This document shows, one piece after another, positions 39,226-46,066 of a DNA stretch of 64,000 bases. The notes under the pieces were generated by a model. That model saw only the letters and a program-made list of their open reading frames with translations. It did not search any database and had not been told where the DNA came from. The stretch is from NCBI RefSeq assembly GCF_005281345.1, contig NZ_SZXJ01000060.1, positions 25,475 to 89,474 on the forward strand, read 5' to 3'. The translations under genes and the position numbers were made by a program. Positions within the stretch are counted from its first letter, which is position 1. Each line of letters starts with the position of its first letter. This DNA is from Citrobacter sp. wls619. Lineage in GTDB: Bacteria > Pseudomonadota > Gammaproteobacteria > Enterobacterales > Enterobacteriaceae.

Positions 39226-40298
39226 TATTTGTCTCCCTTGCGAAACAGACCAATCACGCCGCGAGGCAAAAACAGCGTAACGCCAATAAAAATCAGGCCG
39301 AGAAACAGTTGCCAGTATTCCGGCATGATGACGGTAAACCAGCTTTTAGCGCCGTTCACCAGCACCGCGCCAAACACCGGGCCAATCAACGTACCGCGCC
39401 CACCCAGTGCGACCCAAATCGCGGCTTCAATTGAGTTGGTGGGTGACATTTCGCTGGGGTTAATGATGCCCACCTGCGGAACATACAACGCCCCCGCCAG
39501 TCCGCACAGGACGGCGGAGAGCGTCCACACCAGGAGTTTGAAGCCCTTTGGGTCATATCCGCAGAACATCAACCTGTTTTCAGCGTCGCGAACGGCAGTC
39601 AAAATACGGCCAAATTTACTGCGAGCCAGCACCCACCCGAGCCACAGCGCCACAACCAGCAGCACAACGGTCGCCAGGAACAACGCGATACGCGTCGTGG
39701 TCGCCGTCACCGAAAATCCCAGAATGGTGGTAAAACCGGTAAATCCGTTATTACCGCCAAACCCGGTTTCGTTACGGAAGAACAACAACATGCCGGCAAA
39801 AGTCAGCGCCTGTGTCATGATGGAAAAGTAGACGCCTTTGATTTTTGAGCGGAAGGCAAACCAGCCAAACACCAATGCCAGTAAACCAGGCACCATAACA
39901 ACCAGCGCCATCGCCCAAAGAAAGTGCTGCGTTCCCCACCAGAACCACGGAAGTTCAGTCCACGACAGGAACGACATAAACGCGGGCACCTCTTCACCAG
40001 ACGCCTGGCGCATCAGGTACATTCCCATCGCATAACCACCCAGCGCAAAGAAAATACCGTGGCCTAGCGACAGCATTCCGGCATACCCCCACACCAGATC
40101 CAAAGCAACGGCCACAATGGCATAACAGAGAATTTTCCCGACCAGTGTCAGCGTCCAGACAGATATCGCCAGCGGATGATCCGCAGGCAGCAGCGCGAGA
40201 AATGGCAGAATAATCAGTGCCAGCAGTAAAGCCAGCCCCAGCACACTGGTAATACGCGGCGCTTTGCGCGCCAGCGTTAATGTCATTGGCATCGTCAT
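39225..40298 (-). CDS. urtC: Urea ABC transporter permease UrtC
   Basis: 357 residues, a LivM-like permease with about nine to ten helices. Conserved GYAGMLSLGHGIFFALGGYAM (about 68-88), KSKIKGVYFSIMTQAL-type loop (RSKIKGVYFSIMTQAL) and ALGGRGTLIGPVFGAVLVN. Starts by TGATG overlap with urtB. Confidence 0.93.
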   Translation of the reverse strand: MTMPMTLTLARKAPRITSVLGLALLLALIILPFLALLPADHPLAISVWTLTLVGKILCYAIVAVALDLVWGYAGMLSLGHGIFFALGGYAMGMYLMRQASGEEVPAFMSFLSWTELPWFWWGTQHFLWAMALVVMVPGLLALVFGWFAFRSKIKGVYFSIMTQALTFAGMLLFFRNETGFGGNNGFTGFTTILGFSVTATTTRIALFLATVVLLVVALWLGWVLARSKFGRILTAVRDAENRLMFCGYDPKGFKLLVWTLSAVLCGLAGALYVPQVGIINPSEMSPTNSIEAAIWVALGGRGTLIGPVFGAVLVNGAKSWFTVIMPEYWQLFLGLIFIGVTLFLPRGVIGLFRKGDK

Positions 40299-41872
40299 CA
40301 GTCAATGACCCTCCCTTTTAGCGCAAACAGCCCCTGCGGACGTTTTTGAATAAACAGAATAATCAGCACCAGAATCATAATTTTGCCGAGAACGGCCCCA
40401 ACCTGCGGTTCGAGGATCTTGTTGAAAATCCCCAACCCAAACGCTGCCGCGACGCTCCCGGCAAGCTGTCCAACGCCGCCCAGCACCATCACCAAAAATG
40501 AATCAATGATGTAGCTTTGCCCCAGTTCTGGCCCCACGTTGCCCAACTGCGACAGCGCCACGCCTCCCAGTCCGGCAATGCCGGACCCAAGACCAAATGC
40601 CAACATATCCACGCGCCCCGTGGGAACACCGCAGCAATCTGCCATGCTGCGGTTTTGTGTCACCGCCCGCACGCGCATACCCAGACGGGTTTTATTCAGC
40701 AACAACCAGGTGAAAAACAGCACCAGAATGGCAAATCCCAGCACCACAATCCGGTTCCAGGACAAAATCAGATTGGCATAGACCTGAATACCTCCCGACA
40801 GCCATGCCGGGTTGGCAACCTCAAGGTTTTGCGCACCAAAGGTCATACGCACCAACTGGATCAGCATCAGGCTAATCCCCCAGGTTGCCAGTAGCGTTTC
40901 AAGTGGGCGTCCGTACAAATGGCGAATCACTCCGCGCTCCAGCAGCATTCCAATCGTGGCGGTCAGCAAGAAGGCAACCGGCAGTGCAATCAGCGGATAA
41001 AAGGCTAACCACTGCGGGAAAAACTGGCTCATCAGCTGTTGCACTATCCATGTACAGTAAGCGCCAAGCATCAGCATTTCACCGTGCGCCATATTAATGA
41101 CGCCGAGCAGCCCGTAGGTAATGGCCAGCCCAAGCGCTGCCAGCAATAAAATAGACCCCAGCGATAATCCCATAAACGCCTGGCCAAGCAGCTCTCCAAT
41201 TTTCATTCGATGTCCGATGGTATTCAGGCTTTCGCTGGCGGCAGCGCGTACGCGTGCATCGGGTTCATGTTCCAGCTGGGTGAAGGGCTGTAATCGCGCC
41301 TGTGTTTCAGGATCATTGGATGCACCCAGCAATTCGATGGCCTGGCGCCTGACATCGGGCGAAGTACTGCTCAGTTGCAGATTTGCCAGAGCAGCCGCCA
41401 GGGCGGATTTCACGCCAGCATCCGTCTCCTGCATTAGCCTGTGCTGCAAAAATGGCAACATGTCTGGCAGTGCCTCACGTTGTAATGTCCGGGCGGCAGC
41501 CACTCTCAAAGTGACACTGTCACTTAAAAGTTGATGAATAGCCAATGTGCCAGCCACCAGATTACGCAGGCGGTTAGTCAGGCGGATTTTTTTTAATTCG
41601 CCACTGGGCGCGCTGGCCGCCCCCAGTGATTGCACATGCGAACCGTTCATCGTGAATGCATTTTTAACGCCATCGGTCAGCAGGTTTTCGCCACTCAGGG
41701 CCTTCAGCAAAGGTAAACGCTGCACATCGGGGTTAATCGCCCATTGTTCCAGTAATGTCGCCTGCTGTGTCCGACTGGCCGCAGCGAAAGTATCGGCATC
41801 TGTTGCCTGCGCTATCCACGGCAAAAGCCACGTCAGCAACAACACGCCACGAATAAAGCGCATGGCTTTCAT
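40298..41872 (-). CDS. urtB: Urea ABC transporter permease UrtB with N-terminal helical-repeat domain
   Basis: 524 residues from MKAMRFIRGVLL (GGAGA 8 nt upstream). A signal-like segment is followed by about 200 periplasmic residues with HEAT-like repeats (LRVAAARTLQREALPDML, VRRQAIELLGASNDPETQARL, VRAAASESLNTIG). Then comes a LivH-like permease of about eight helices (AITYGLLGVINMAHGEMLMLGAY, GVPTGRVDMLAFGLGSGIAGL). The long N-terminus is the usual form of proteobacterial UrtB. Confidence 0.93.
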   Translation of the reverse strand: MKAMRFIRGVLLLTWLLPWIAQATDADTFAAASRTQQATLLEQWAINPDVQRLPLLKALSGENLLTDGVKNAFTMNGSHVQSLGAASAPSGELKKIRLTNRLRNLVAGTLAIHQLLSDSVTLRVAAARTLQREALPDMLPFLQHRLMQETDAGVKSALAAALANLQLSSTSPDVRRQAIELLGASNDPETQARLQPFTQLEHEPDARVRAAASESLNTIGHRMKIGELLGQAFMGLSLGSILLLAALGLAITYGLLGVINMAHGEMLMLGAYCTWIVQQLMSQFFPQWLAFYPLIALPVAFLLTATIGMLLERGVIRHLYGRPLETLLATWGISLMLIQLVRMTFGAQNLEVANPAWLSGGIQVYANLILSWNRIVVLGFAILVLFFTWLLLNKTRLGMRVRAVTQNRSMADCCGVPTGRVDMLAFGLGSGIAGLGGVALSQLGNVGPELGQSYIIDSFLVMVLGGVGQLAGSVAAAFGLGIFNKILEPQVGAVLGKIMILVLIILFIQKRPQGLFALKGRVID

Positions 41873-41894
41873 GATAGCGTTCTCCAAAATTGGG

Positions 41895-41910
41895 CCCTCC
41901 CACAGGAGGG
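41895..41910 (-). other. Hairpin between urtA and urtB
   Basis: Perfect stem CCCTCC/GGAGGG with a 4-nt loop in the gap directly after urtA, without a U tract. Such elements often protect the binding-protein transcript and give more UrtA than UrtBCDE. Confidence 0.6.
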
Positions 41911-41917
41911 CGTAAGA

Positions 41918-43189
41918 TCAGTTGCTGGCGGTTTTGACGGGTTGTTCAGATTTTTTATCATTCCCGGCGATATACGGACTCCACGGTTGGGCACGGACCG
42001 GGGCATCCGTTTGCCATACCACGTTAAACTGACCGTTACTTTCAATTTCGCCGATCATGACGGGTTTATGCAGGTGATGGTTCGTTGCATCCATTGTCAG
42101 CGTAAAGCCAGAAGGTGCAGCGAATGATTGCCCCGACATGGCTGCGCGAACTTTATCGACGTCCGTCGTTCCGGCTTTTTCAACAGCCTGCGCCCACATG
42201 TGCAGGCCAACATACGTGGCTTCCATCGGATCGTTTGTGACCACAGAATCAGCATTCGGCAGTTTGTGCGCTTTCGCATAGGCGCGATAATCAGCGATAA
42301 ATTGCTTATTGGTGGCATTATCAACGGATTCAAAATAGTTCCAGGCCGCAAGATTGCCTACCAGAGGTTTGGTATCAATACCGCGTAACTCCTCTTCTCC
42401 AACAGAGAACGCAACAACCGGAACATCGGTCGCTTTCAGGCCCTGGTTTGCCAGCTCTTTATAGAACGGAACGTTAGAGTCGCCATTAATGGTAGATACC
42501 ACCGCCGTTTTCCCTCCGGCGGAGAATTTTTTGATGCTGGCGACGATGGTCTGGTAATCGCTGTGGCCAAACGGGGTATAGACCTCTTCAATGTCTTTAT
42601 CCGCGACGCCTTTTGAATGCAGCCAGGCACGGAGAATTTTATTGGTTGTTCGCGGATAGACGTAGTCGGTGCCCAGCAGGAAGAAACGTTTTGCACTGCC
42701 ACCGTCTTCACTCATCAAATACTCAACCGCCGGAATGGCCTGCTGATTGGGCGCAGCACCGGTATAGAAAACGTTAGGTGACATCTCTTCACCTTCGTAC
42801 TGCACGGGATAAAACAATAGACCGTTTAACTCTTCAAATACCGGCAGGACAGATTTGCGCGAAACTGATGTCCAGCAACCAAAAACCACCGCCACTTTGT
42901 CCTGGCTTAGCAACTGACGGGCTTTTTCGGCAAACAGCGGCCAGTTTGACGCCGGATCAACTACTACCGGCTCCAGTTTTTTTCCCAGTACACCGCCTTT
43001 GGCGTTGATCTCATCAATGGTCATCAACGCCACATCCTTCAGCGGTGTTTCAGAAATAGCCATTGTCCCGGACAACGAATGCATGATGCCAACTTTAATG
43101 GTGTCGGCAGCCTGAACGCTAAAACTCATCCCCATAGCCACAACAGAGGCCGAAAGAGCAAAGGCTTTTAATAATGTACGACGCTGCAT
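41918..43189 (-). CDS. urtA: Urea ABC transporter substrate-binding protein UrtA
   Basis: 423 residues with a signal peptide (MQRRTLLKAFALSASVVAMG...VQAAD); the RR pair leaves a Tat route possible. The mature part has the amide-binding features of UrtA: GIMHSLSGTMAISETPLKD, FGCWTSVSRKSVLPVFE and LLFYPVQYEGEE. It captures urea (or short amides) in the periplasm for UrtBC. First gene of the operon. Upstream are a sigma-54 promoter and a candidate NtrC site. No urease or urea amidolyase is encoded in this window. Confidence 0.93.
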   Translation of the reverse strand: MQRRTLLKAFALSASVVAMGMSFSVQAADTIKVGIMHSLSGTMAISETPLKDVALMTIDEINAKGGVLGKKLEPVVVDPASNWPLFAEKARQLLSQDKVAVVFGCWTSVSRKSVLPVFEELNGLLFYPVQYEGEEMSPNVFYTGAAPNQQAIPAVEYLMSEDGGSAKRFFLLGTDYVYPRTTNKILRAWLHSKGVADKDIEEVYTPFGHSDYQTIVASIKKFSAGGKTAVVSTINGDSNVPFYKELANQGLKATDVPVVAFSVGEEELRGIDTKPLVGNLAAWNYFESVDNATNKQFIADYRAYAKAHKLPNADSVVTNDPMEATYVGLHMWAQAVEKAGTTDVDKVRAAMSGQSFAAPSGFTLTMDATNHHLHKPVMIGEIESNGQFNVVWQTDAPVRAQPWSPYIAGNDKKSEQPVKTASN

Positions 43190-43278
43190 AGTTTCACTCC
43201 TGAAAGTAGACTTGCTGAAAGCTCCGGTGCAGCCGGACAGACAAAACGGTGCAAATTAAGGGTGTTCAGAAGGGATAA

Positions 43279-43294
43279 GGCAAAAACGGTGCCA
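43279..43294 (-). promoter_or_regulatory. Sigma-54 promoter of the urt operon
   Basis: On the reverse strand, TGGCAC-N5-TTGC with exact GG-N10-GC spacing. The predicted transcription start is near 43268, 79 bp before the urtA ATG. The match to the RpoN consensus is complete over the core positions. Confidence 0.85.
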
Positions 43295-43406
43295 GATATA
43301 AAAACAGCAGATAATTCAATAAATTATAAATATCGCCAATAAAATGCAGATAAAAGAATGCGTCGTCATAACGGCAAGAGAGAAAAATTGAACCACCATG
43401 ACGCGG

Positions 43407-43429
43407 TGTTGCATTATAAACGTGCAACA
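43407..43429. promoter_or_regulatory. Candidate NtrC enhancer site
   Basis: TGTTGCA-N9-TGCAACA is a perfect inverted repeat. Its inner TGCA-N9-TGCA has the spacing of NtrC sites such as that of glnA. The centre lies about 150 bp upstream of the predicted sigma-54 start, a normal enhancer distance, with AT-rich DNA between. Confidence 0.65.
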
Positions 43430-43577
43430 TCATGTGTCCGGACAACCTGGCAGCTACAGCGGATGACAGGATAAAATTGTGATTATTTGCCGATGGAGAC
43501 GCCTGTTTGGTCACTATTATTTATTTTCTTCGACGAGAAAAAGCCATAACTTTACATTTCAGACGAAATAATCACAC

Positions 43578-43612
43578 AGTTCACTCTTTGTTTAAGTTCG
43601 AATTGCTACTAT
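43578..43612 (+). promoter_or_regulatory. PhoP-type promoter of mgtS
   Basis: AGTTCA-N5-TGTTTA (43578-43594) resembles a PhoP box and is 12 bp upstream of a -10 TACTAT (43607-43612), the usual geometry for PhoP activation. The first half-site is imperfect. Confidence 0.6.
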
Positions 43613-43673
43613 AGTCATTAACGAGGTGAAATTAAGGTAAGAGAGGAAACTCATAGATAAAGGAGCATTTACT

Positions 43674-43769
43674 ATGCTAGGTAATATGAATATTTTTATG
43701 GCTGTTCTGGGAATTATTTTATTTTCCGGTTTCCTGGCCGCGTATTTTAGCCACAGATGGGATGATTGA
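43674..43769 (+). CDS. mgtS: Small membrane protein MgtS (YneM)
   Basis: 31 residues, too short for most gene finders: MLGNMNIFMAVLGII, then LFSGFLAAYFSHRWDD. It is one membrane helix, nearly identical to E. coli MgtS. AAGGAG lies 8 nt before the ATG. In E. coli it is made under low Mg2+ through PhoPQ and stabilises the MgtA magnesium transporter and PitA. A terminator follows at 43797. Confidence 0.95.
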   Translation: MLGNMNIFMAVLGIILFSGFLAAYFSHRWDD

Positions 43770-43796
43770 TGAACGGAGATAATCCTGCGCCGAACC

Positions 43797-43835
43797 GGCC
43801 CCTTGTCGCGTAACTGCACAAGGGGCCATTTTTTT
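43797..43835 (+). terminator. Terminator of mgtS
   Basis: Stem GGCCCCTTGT/ACAAGGGGCC with an 11-nt loop followed by A and seven T residues. Confidence 0.9.
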
Positions 43836-43876
43836 ACCTGCTTCCCTTCCCTGAATCATTTCTCTGAATTACAGGT

Positions 43877-43975
43877 AAAAAAAACCGCCGGAAAACCAGC
43901 GGTAAATGCTTGCATGGATAGATTTGTGTTTTGCTTTATACGTTATCTGGCAATTCCCTGCGAAGATAACGAATA
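43877..43975 (-). ncRNA. mgrR: MgrR small RNA
   Basis: About 99 nt on the reverse strand. It begins near ATTCGTTATC, contains AAGCAAAACAC as in E. coli MgrR, and ends with the terminator CCGCTGG-TTTT-CCGGCGG followed by eight T (hairpin 43885-43902). MgrR is an Hfq-binding, PhoPQ-induced RNA that represses eptB, a lipopolysaccharide-modifying gene. Position next to mgtS is as in K-12. The 5' end is estimated from the promoter and similarity. Confidence 0.85.
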
Positions 43976-43982
43976 GTCGGCT

Positions 43983-44017
43983 AACATATCACCGACAACC
44001 ACAATGGAAGTTAAACG
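43983..44017 (-). promoter_or_regulatory. Candidate PhoP-dependent mgrR promoter
   Basis: On the reverse strand, CGTTTA-N5-CATTGT (44001-44017) is 12 bp upstream of a -10 TATGTT (43983-43988). The first half-site is good and the second is weak; the geometry is right. Confidence 0.5.
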
Positions 44018-44051
44018 AAACGTAACTACAGCCGATCTGCGCTGATAAAAT

Positions 44052-44978
44052 TCACGCTCTGACGAGCAGTGTCGGTTGATCATTGATGCCAACTAACGTG
44101 ATTTTCTCTTTTTCATTCATAAATATGCAGCGATTTCTGCCGGTCTGCTTCCCTTCATACATGGCTCTGTCAGCACGCCCAAGACCGTTGTCCAGCGTTT
44201 CACCCTGTTGAACTCTGGTAATGCCAGCCGTTACCGTTATGCCGATTTCGCCTTCTGGATAAGGGATTTTTTTCTGGCCAATCAGATGACAAAGACGCAA
44301 CCCTGCCTGGCATGCCTGCTCGTCCGTTTTGGTGCGGATGATGACAATAAATTCCTCACCACCATAGCGATAAGCAACCTCATCATATCGCGTCCATGAT
44401 AATAAATTTGACGCCAGACTGCGCAATACCATGTCACCAACCAGATGCCCGTAGGTATCATTAACATGTTTAAAACGATCGATATCCAGCAACAATATGT
44501 ACAGGTTAAGCGGCTCAGCATCGAGTAGCTGCTGGTCAAACGACTCATCGAGCATTCTTCTGCCAGGCAAACCTGTTAGCACATCAATATTACTGCGAAT
44601 AGTCAGTAAATATATTTTGTAGTCCATGACCGCAGACGTAAATGCCAGTAACGCATCCTGGAAACTGTCGAAATGCCATGAATGGCTACGCTCTTCCACG
44701 ATAGCCAAGAGCAATTCCTTGCCTAACAAATGCATTTTCTCATGTGTCGAGTTAATCTTACTGACATAACTACATTCATCATCATCGTGCTGTGGATGGT
44801 CTTTGAGCCACTGGCCAAATTGACAAACAACGTGAGAGTCGTCGCCAGAAATATCAGGCTGAGTAACGTCTGATGACACCACACAGCGGAACATTTTCAC
44901 TAGCCACTTATAATGAGCATCAATTGATTTGTTAAGTTCGATTAAAATTGCATCTATTTCCTGTGTTCTTCTGATCAT
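44052..44978 (-). CDS. dgcZ: Zinc-sensing diguanylate cyclase DgcZ
   Basis: 308 residues when started at the second of two adjacent ATGs. The N-terminal CZB domain has His22, Cys52, His79 and His83, exactly the zinc ligands of E. coli DgcZ (YdeH). The C-terminal GGDEF domain has LTGLPGRRMLDESF, DIDRFKHVNDTYGH and the active site RYGGEEF. It makes cyclic di-GMP, which promotes poly-GlcNAc biofilm; zinc binding inhibits it. The C-terminus is about 12 residues longer than that of K-12. Confidence 0.95.
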   Translation of the reverse strand: MIRRTQEIDAILIELNKSIDAHYKWLVKMFRCVVSSDVTQPDISGDDSHVVCQFGQWLKDHPQHDDDECSYVSKINSTHEKMHLLGKELLLAIVEERSHSWHFDSFQDALLAFTSAVMDYKIYLLTIRSNIDVLTGLPGRRMLDESFDQQLLDAEPLNLYILLLDIDRFKHVNDTYGHLVGDMVLRSLASNLLSWTRYDEVAYRYGGEEFIVIIRTKTDEQACQAGLRLCHLIGQKKIPYPEGEIGITVTAGITRVQQGETLDNGLGRADRAMYEGKQTGRNRCIFMNEKEKITLVGINDQPTLLVRA

Positions 44979-45428
44979 CACGGTTTCCTTCCCTGTATGA
45001 ACATTTAGACATGGGTATTTTAGCGCCCAAAAGGAAAATTTATGTAAATTTTTTAATAGAAATTAATATTAAGGAAAGAAAATAAAGATTACTTCGCATG
45101 ATAATAAATTAAATTGAAATAAAAATAACCATGATAATCAATGCAATAGAATGAATGTGATTATTCTTATCTTATATTTAATGAAACAAAACACGTCTAA
45201 GTCAAATCGCAAAAAAGACGATAATATTAACCGCATGAAATGTGATTAAGAATCAACCATTACCTTAACGGTGTTAGAGAGAAATTACTGCTATGGTTTC
45301 CAATTAATCAGCATCGGTTCCAGGAATGTTCCCAAAATAGTTGCTTCATTCGCTACATTGTGTTCTCGTCTGCTGACGGTTCAGTTTATTTGGTGCTATG
45401 TTGGCGTGAGCTGCAATCAGGAGATGAT
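44979..45428. other. AT-rich intergenic region
   Basis: About 450 bp, markedly AT-rich (especially 45040-45240), upstream of a small unrecognised gene. It has two similar AATGTGATTA-containing segments (about 45154-45163 and 45239-45248). This base composition is typical of acquired DNA that H-NS silences. No gene is convincing here. Confidence 0.5.
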
Positions 45429-45797
45429 ATGTTTTCTTTTCTCAAAACCCTTCACCGTCTCATCACCACACAACAAAAGACAGAAGAGTCGAACGATCAA
45501 TACTCGAACGAGCAACTCATTCAATGGGCTACAGGCTGCATGCTGGAAGGGCTTCCCGATGATTTTTATCAGGCCCGGCTATTGTGCATAAAATCCCCTG
45601 ACCCTAAAAATCCTGAGGGTTCGATAGTCAACGTCAATCATGACGTCATGCTCACATCTGAATCCGAATATGAACAATTTCAACCTGCTGATTTTCTTTA
45701 CCCCACACAATGTCTGGAAATGATCCTTGATGGTAAGGAATGGCATCAGGCCACCATCATTTTCAACAAAGATAACGCATCGTTTAAATGGGAGTAG
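45429..45797 (+). CDS. Small acidic protein, function unknown
   Basis: 122 residues from MFSFLKTLHRLITTQQ, with AGGAG 6 nt before the ATG; the open frame's earlier ATG at 45360 has none. The sequence is soluble and acidic (LEGLPDDFYQARLL, SESEYEQFQPADFLYPTQCLE, IFNKDNASFKWE). I recognise no domain. Size and composition resemble immunity-type proteins, but that is a guess. It lies in the AT-rich insertion upstream of the dynamin-like operon and may or may not be part of it. Confidence 0.6.
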   Translation: MFSFLKTLHRLITTQQKTEESNDQYSNEQLIQWATGCMLEGLPDDFYQARLLCIKSPDPKNPEGSIVNVNHDVMLTSESEYEQFQPADFLYPTQCLEMILDGKEWHQATIIFNKDNASFKWE

Positions 45798-45939
45798 CTT
45801 CGCGGTAAAGAATCTGCCCGCCCATACCTGAAATCAGCTTACCTACCCGAATATAATCCTTATAGAATAAAGCGGGCGCATCATCCCAGTGGCAGAGCGC
45901 GATTTCGCGCTTCAGATATGTGTCATAGTAGATAATCAG
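45784..45939 (-). pseudogene. Truncated reverse-strand ORF fragment
   Basis: A 51-codon open frame with protein-like composition (YYDTYLKREIALCHWDD, then FYKDYIRVGKLISGMGG, ending LYREATPI) and a proper stop but no start codon. In-frame stops TGA and TAA lie immediately upstream, next to an A8 run. It overlaps the end of the 122-residue gene by 14 bp. It looks like the 3' remnant of a gene, possibly frameshifted; I do not recognise the family. Confidence 0.4.
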
Positions 45940-46030
45940 TTATCAATCCGTTTTTTTTAAAGAAATTTCTCATTCTGCCGATTTAACATTAGGGTCTGTA
46001 TATATGGCCGGGTCGTGTATGCCGCCACCC

Positions 46031-46050
46031 AACGGATTAAAACGGATTAA
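46031..46050. repeat. Tandem 10-bp repeat before the leo-like operon
   Basis: Two adjacent perfect copies of AACGGATTAA, ending 16 bp before the LeoBC start codon. It could be a paired regulator site or a replication-slippage product. Confidence 0.6.
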
Positions 46051-46066
46051 CTTCAAAGGATTCTGC

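Noticed and set aside
39148..39831. 227-codon open frame antisense to urtC
   Set aside because: Entirely inside a well-supported gene, with no coding features of its own.
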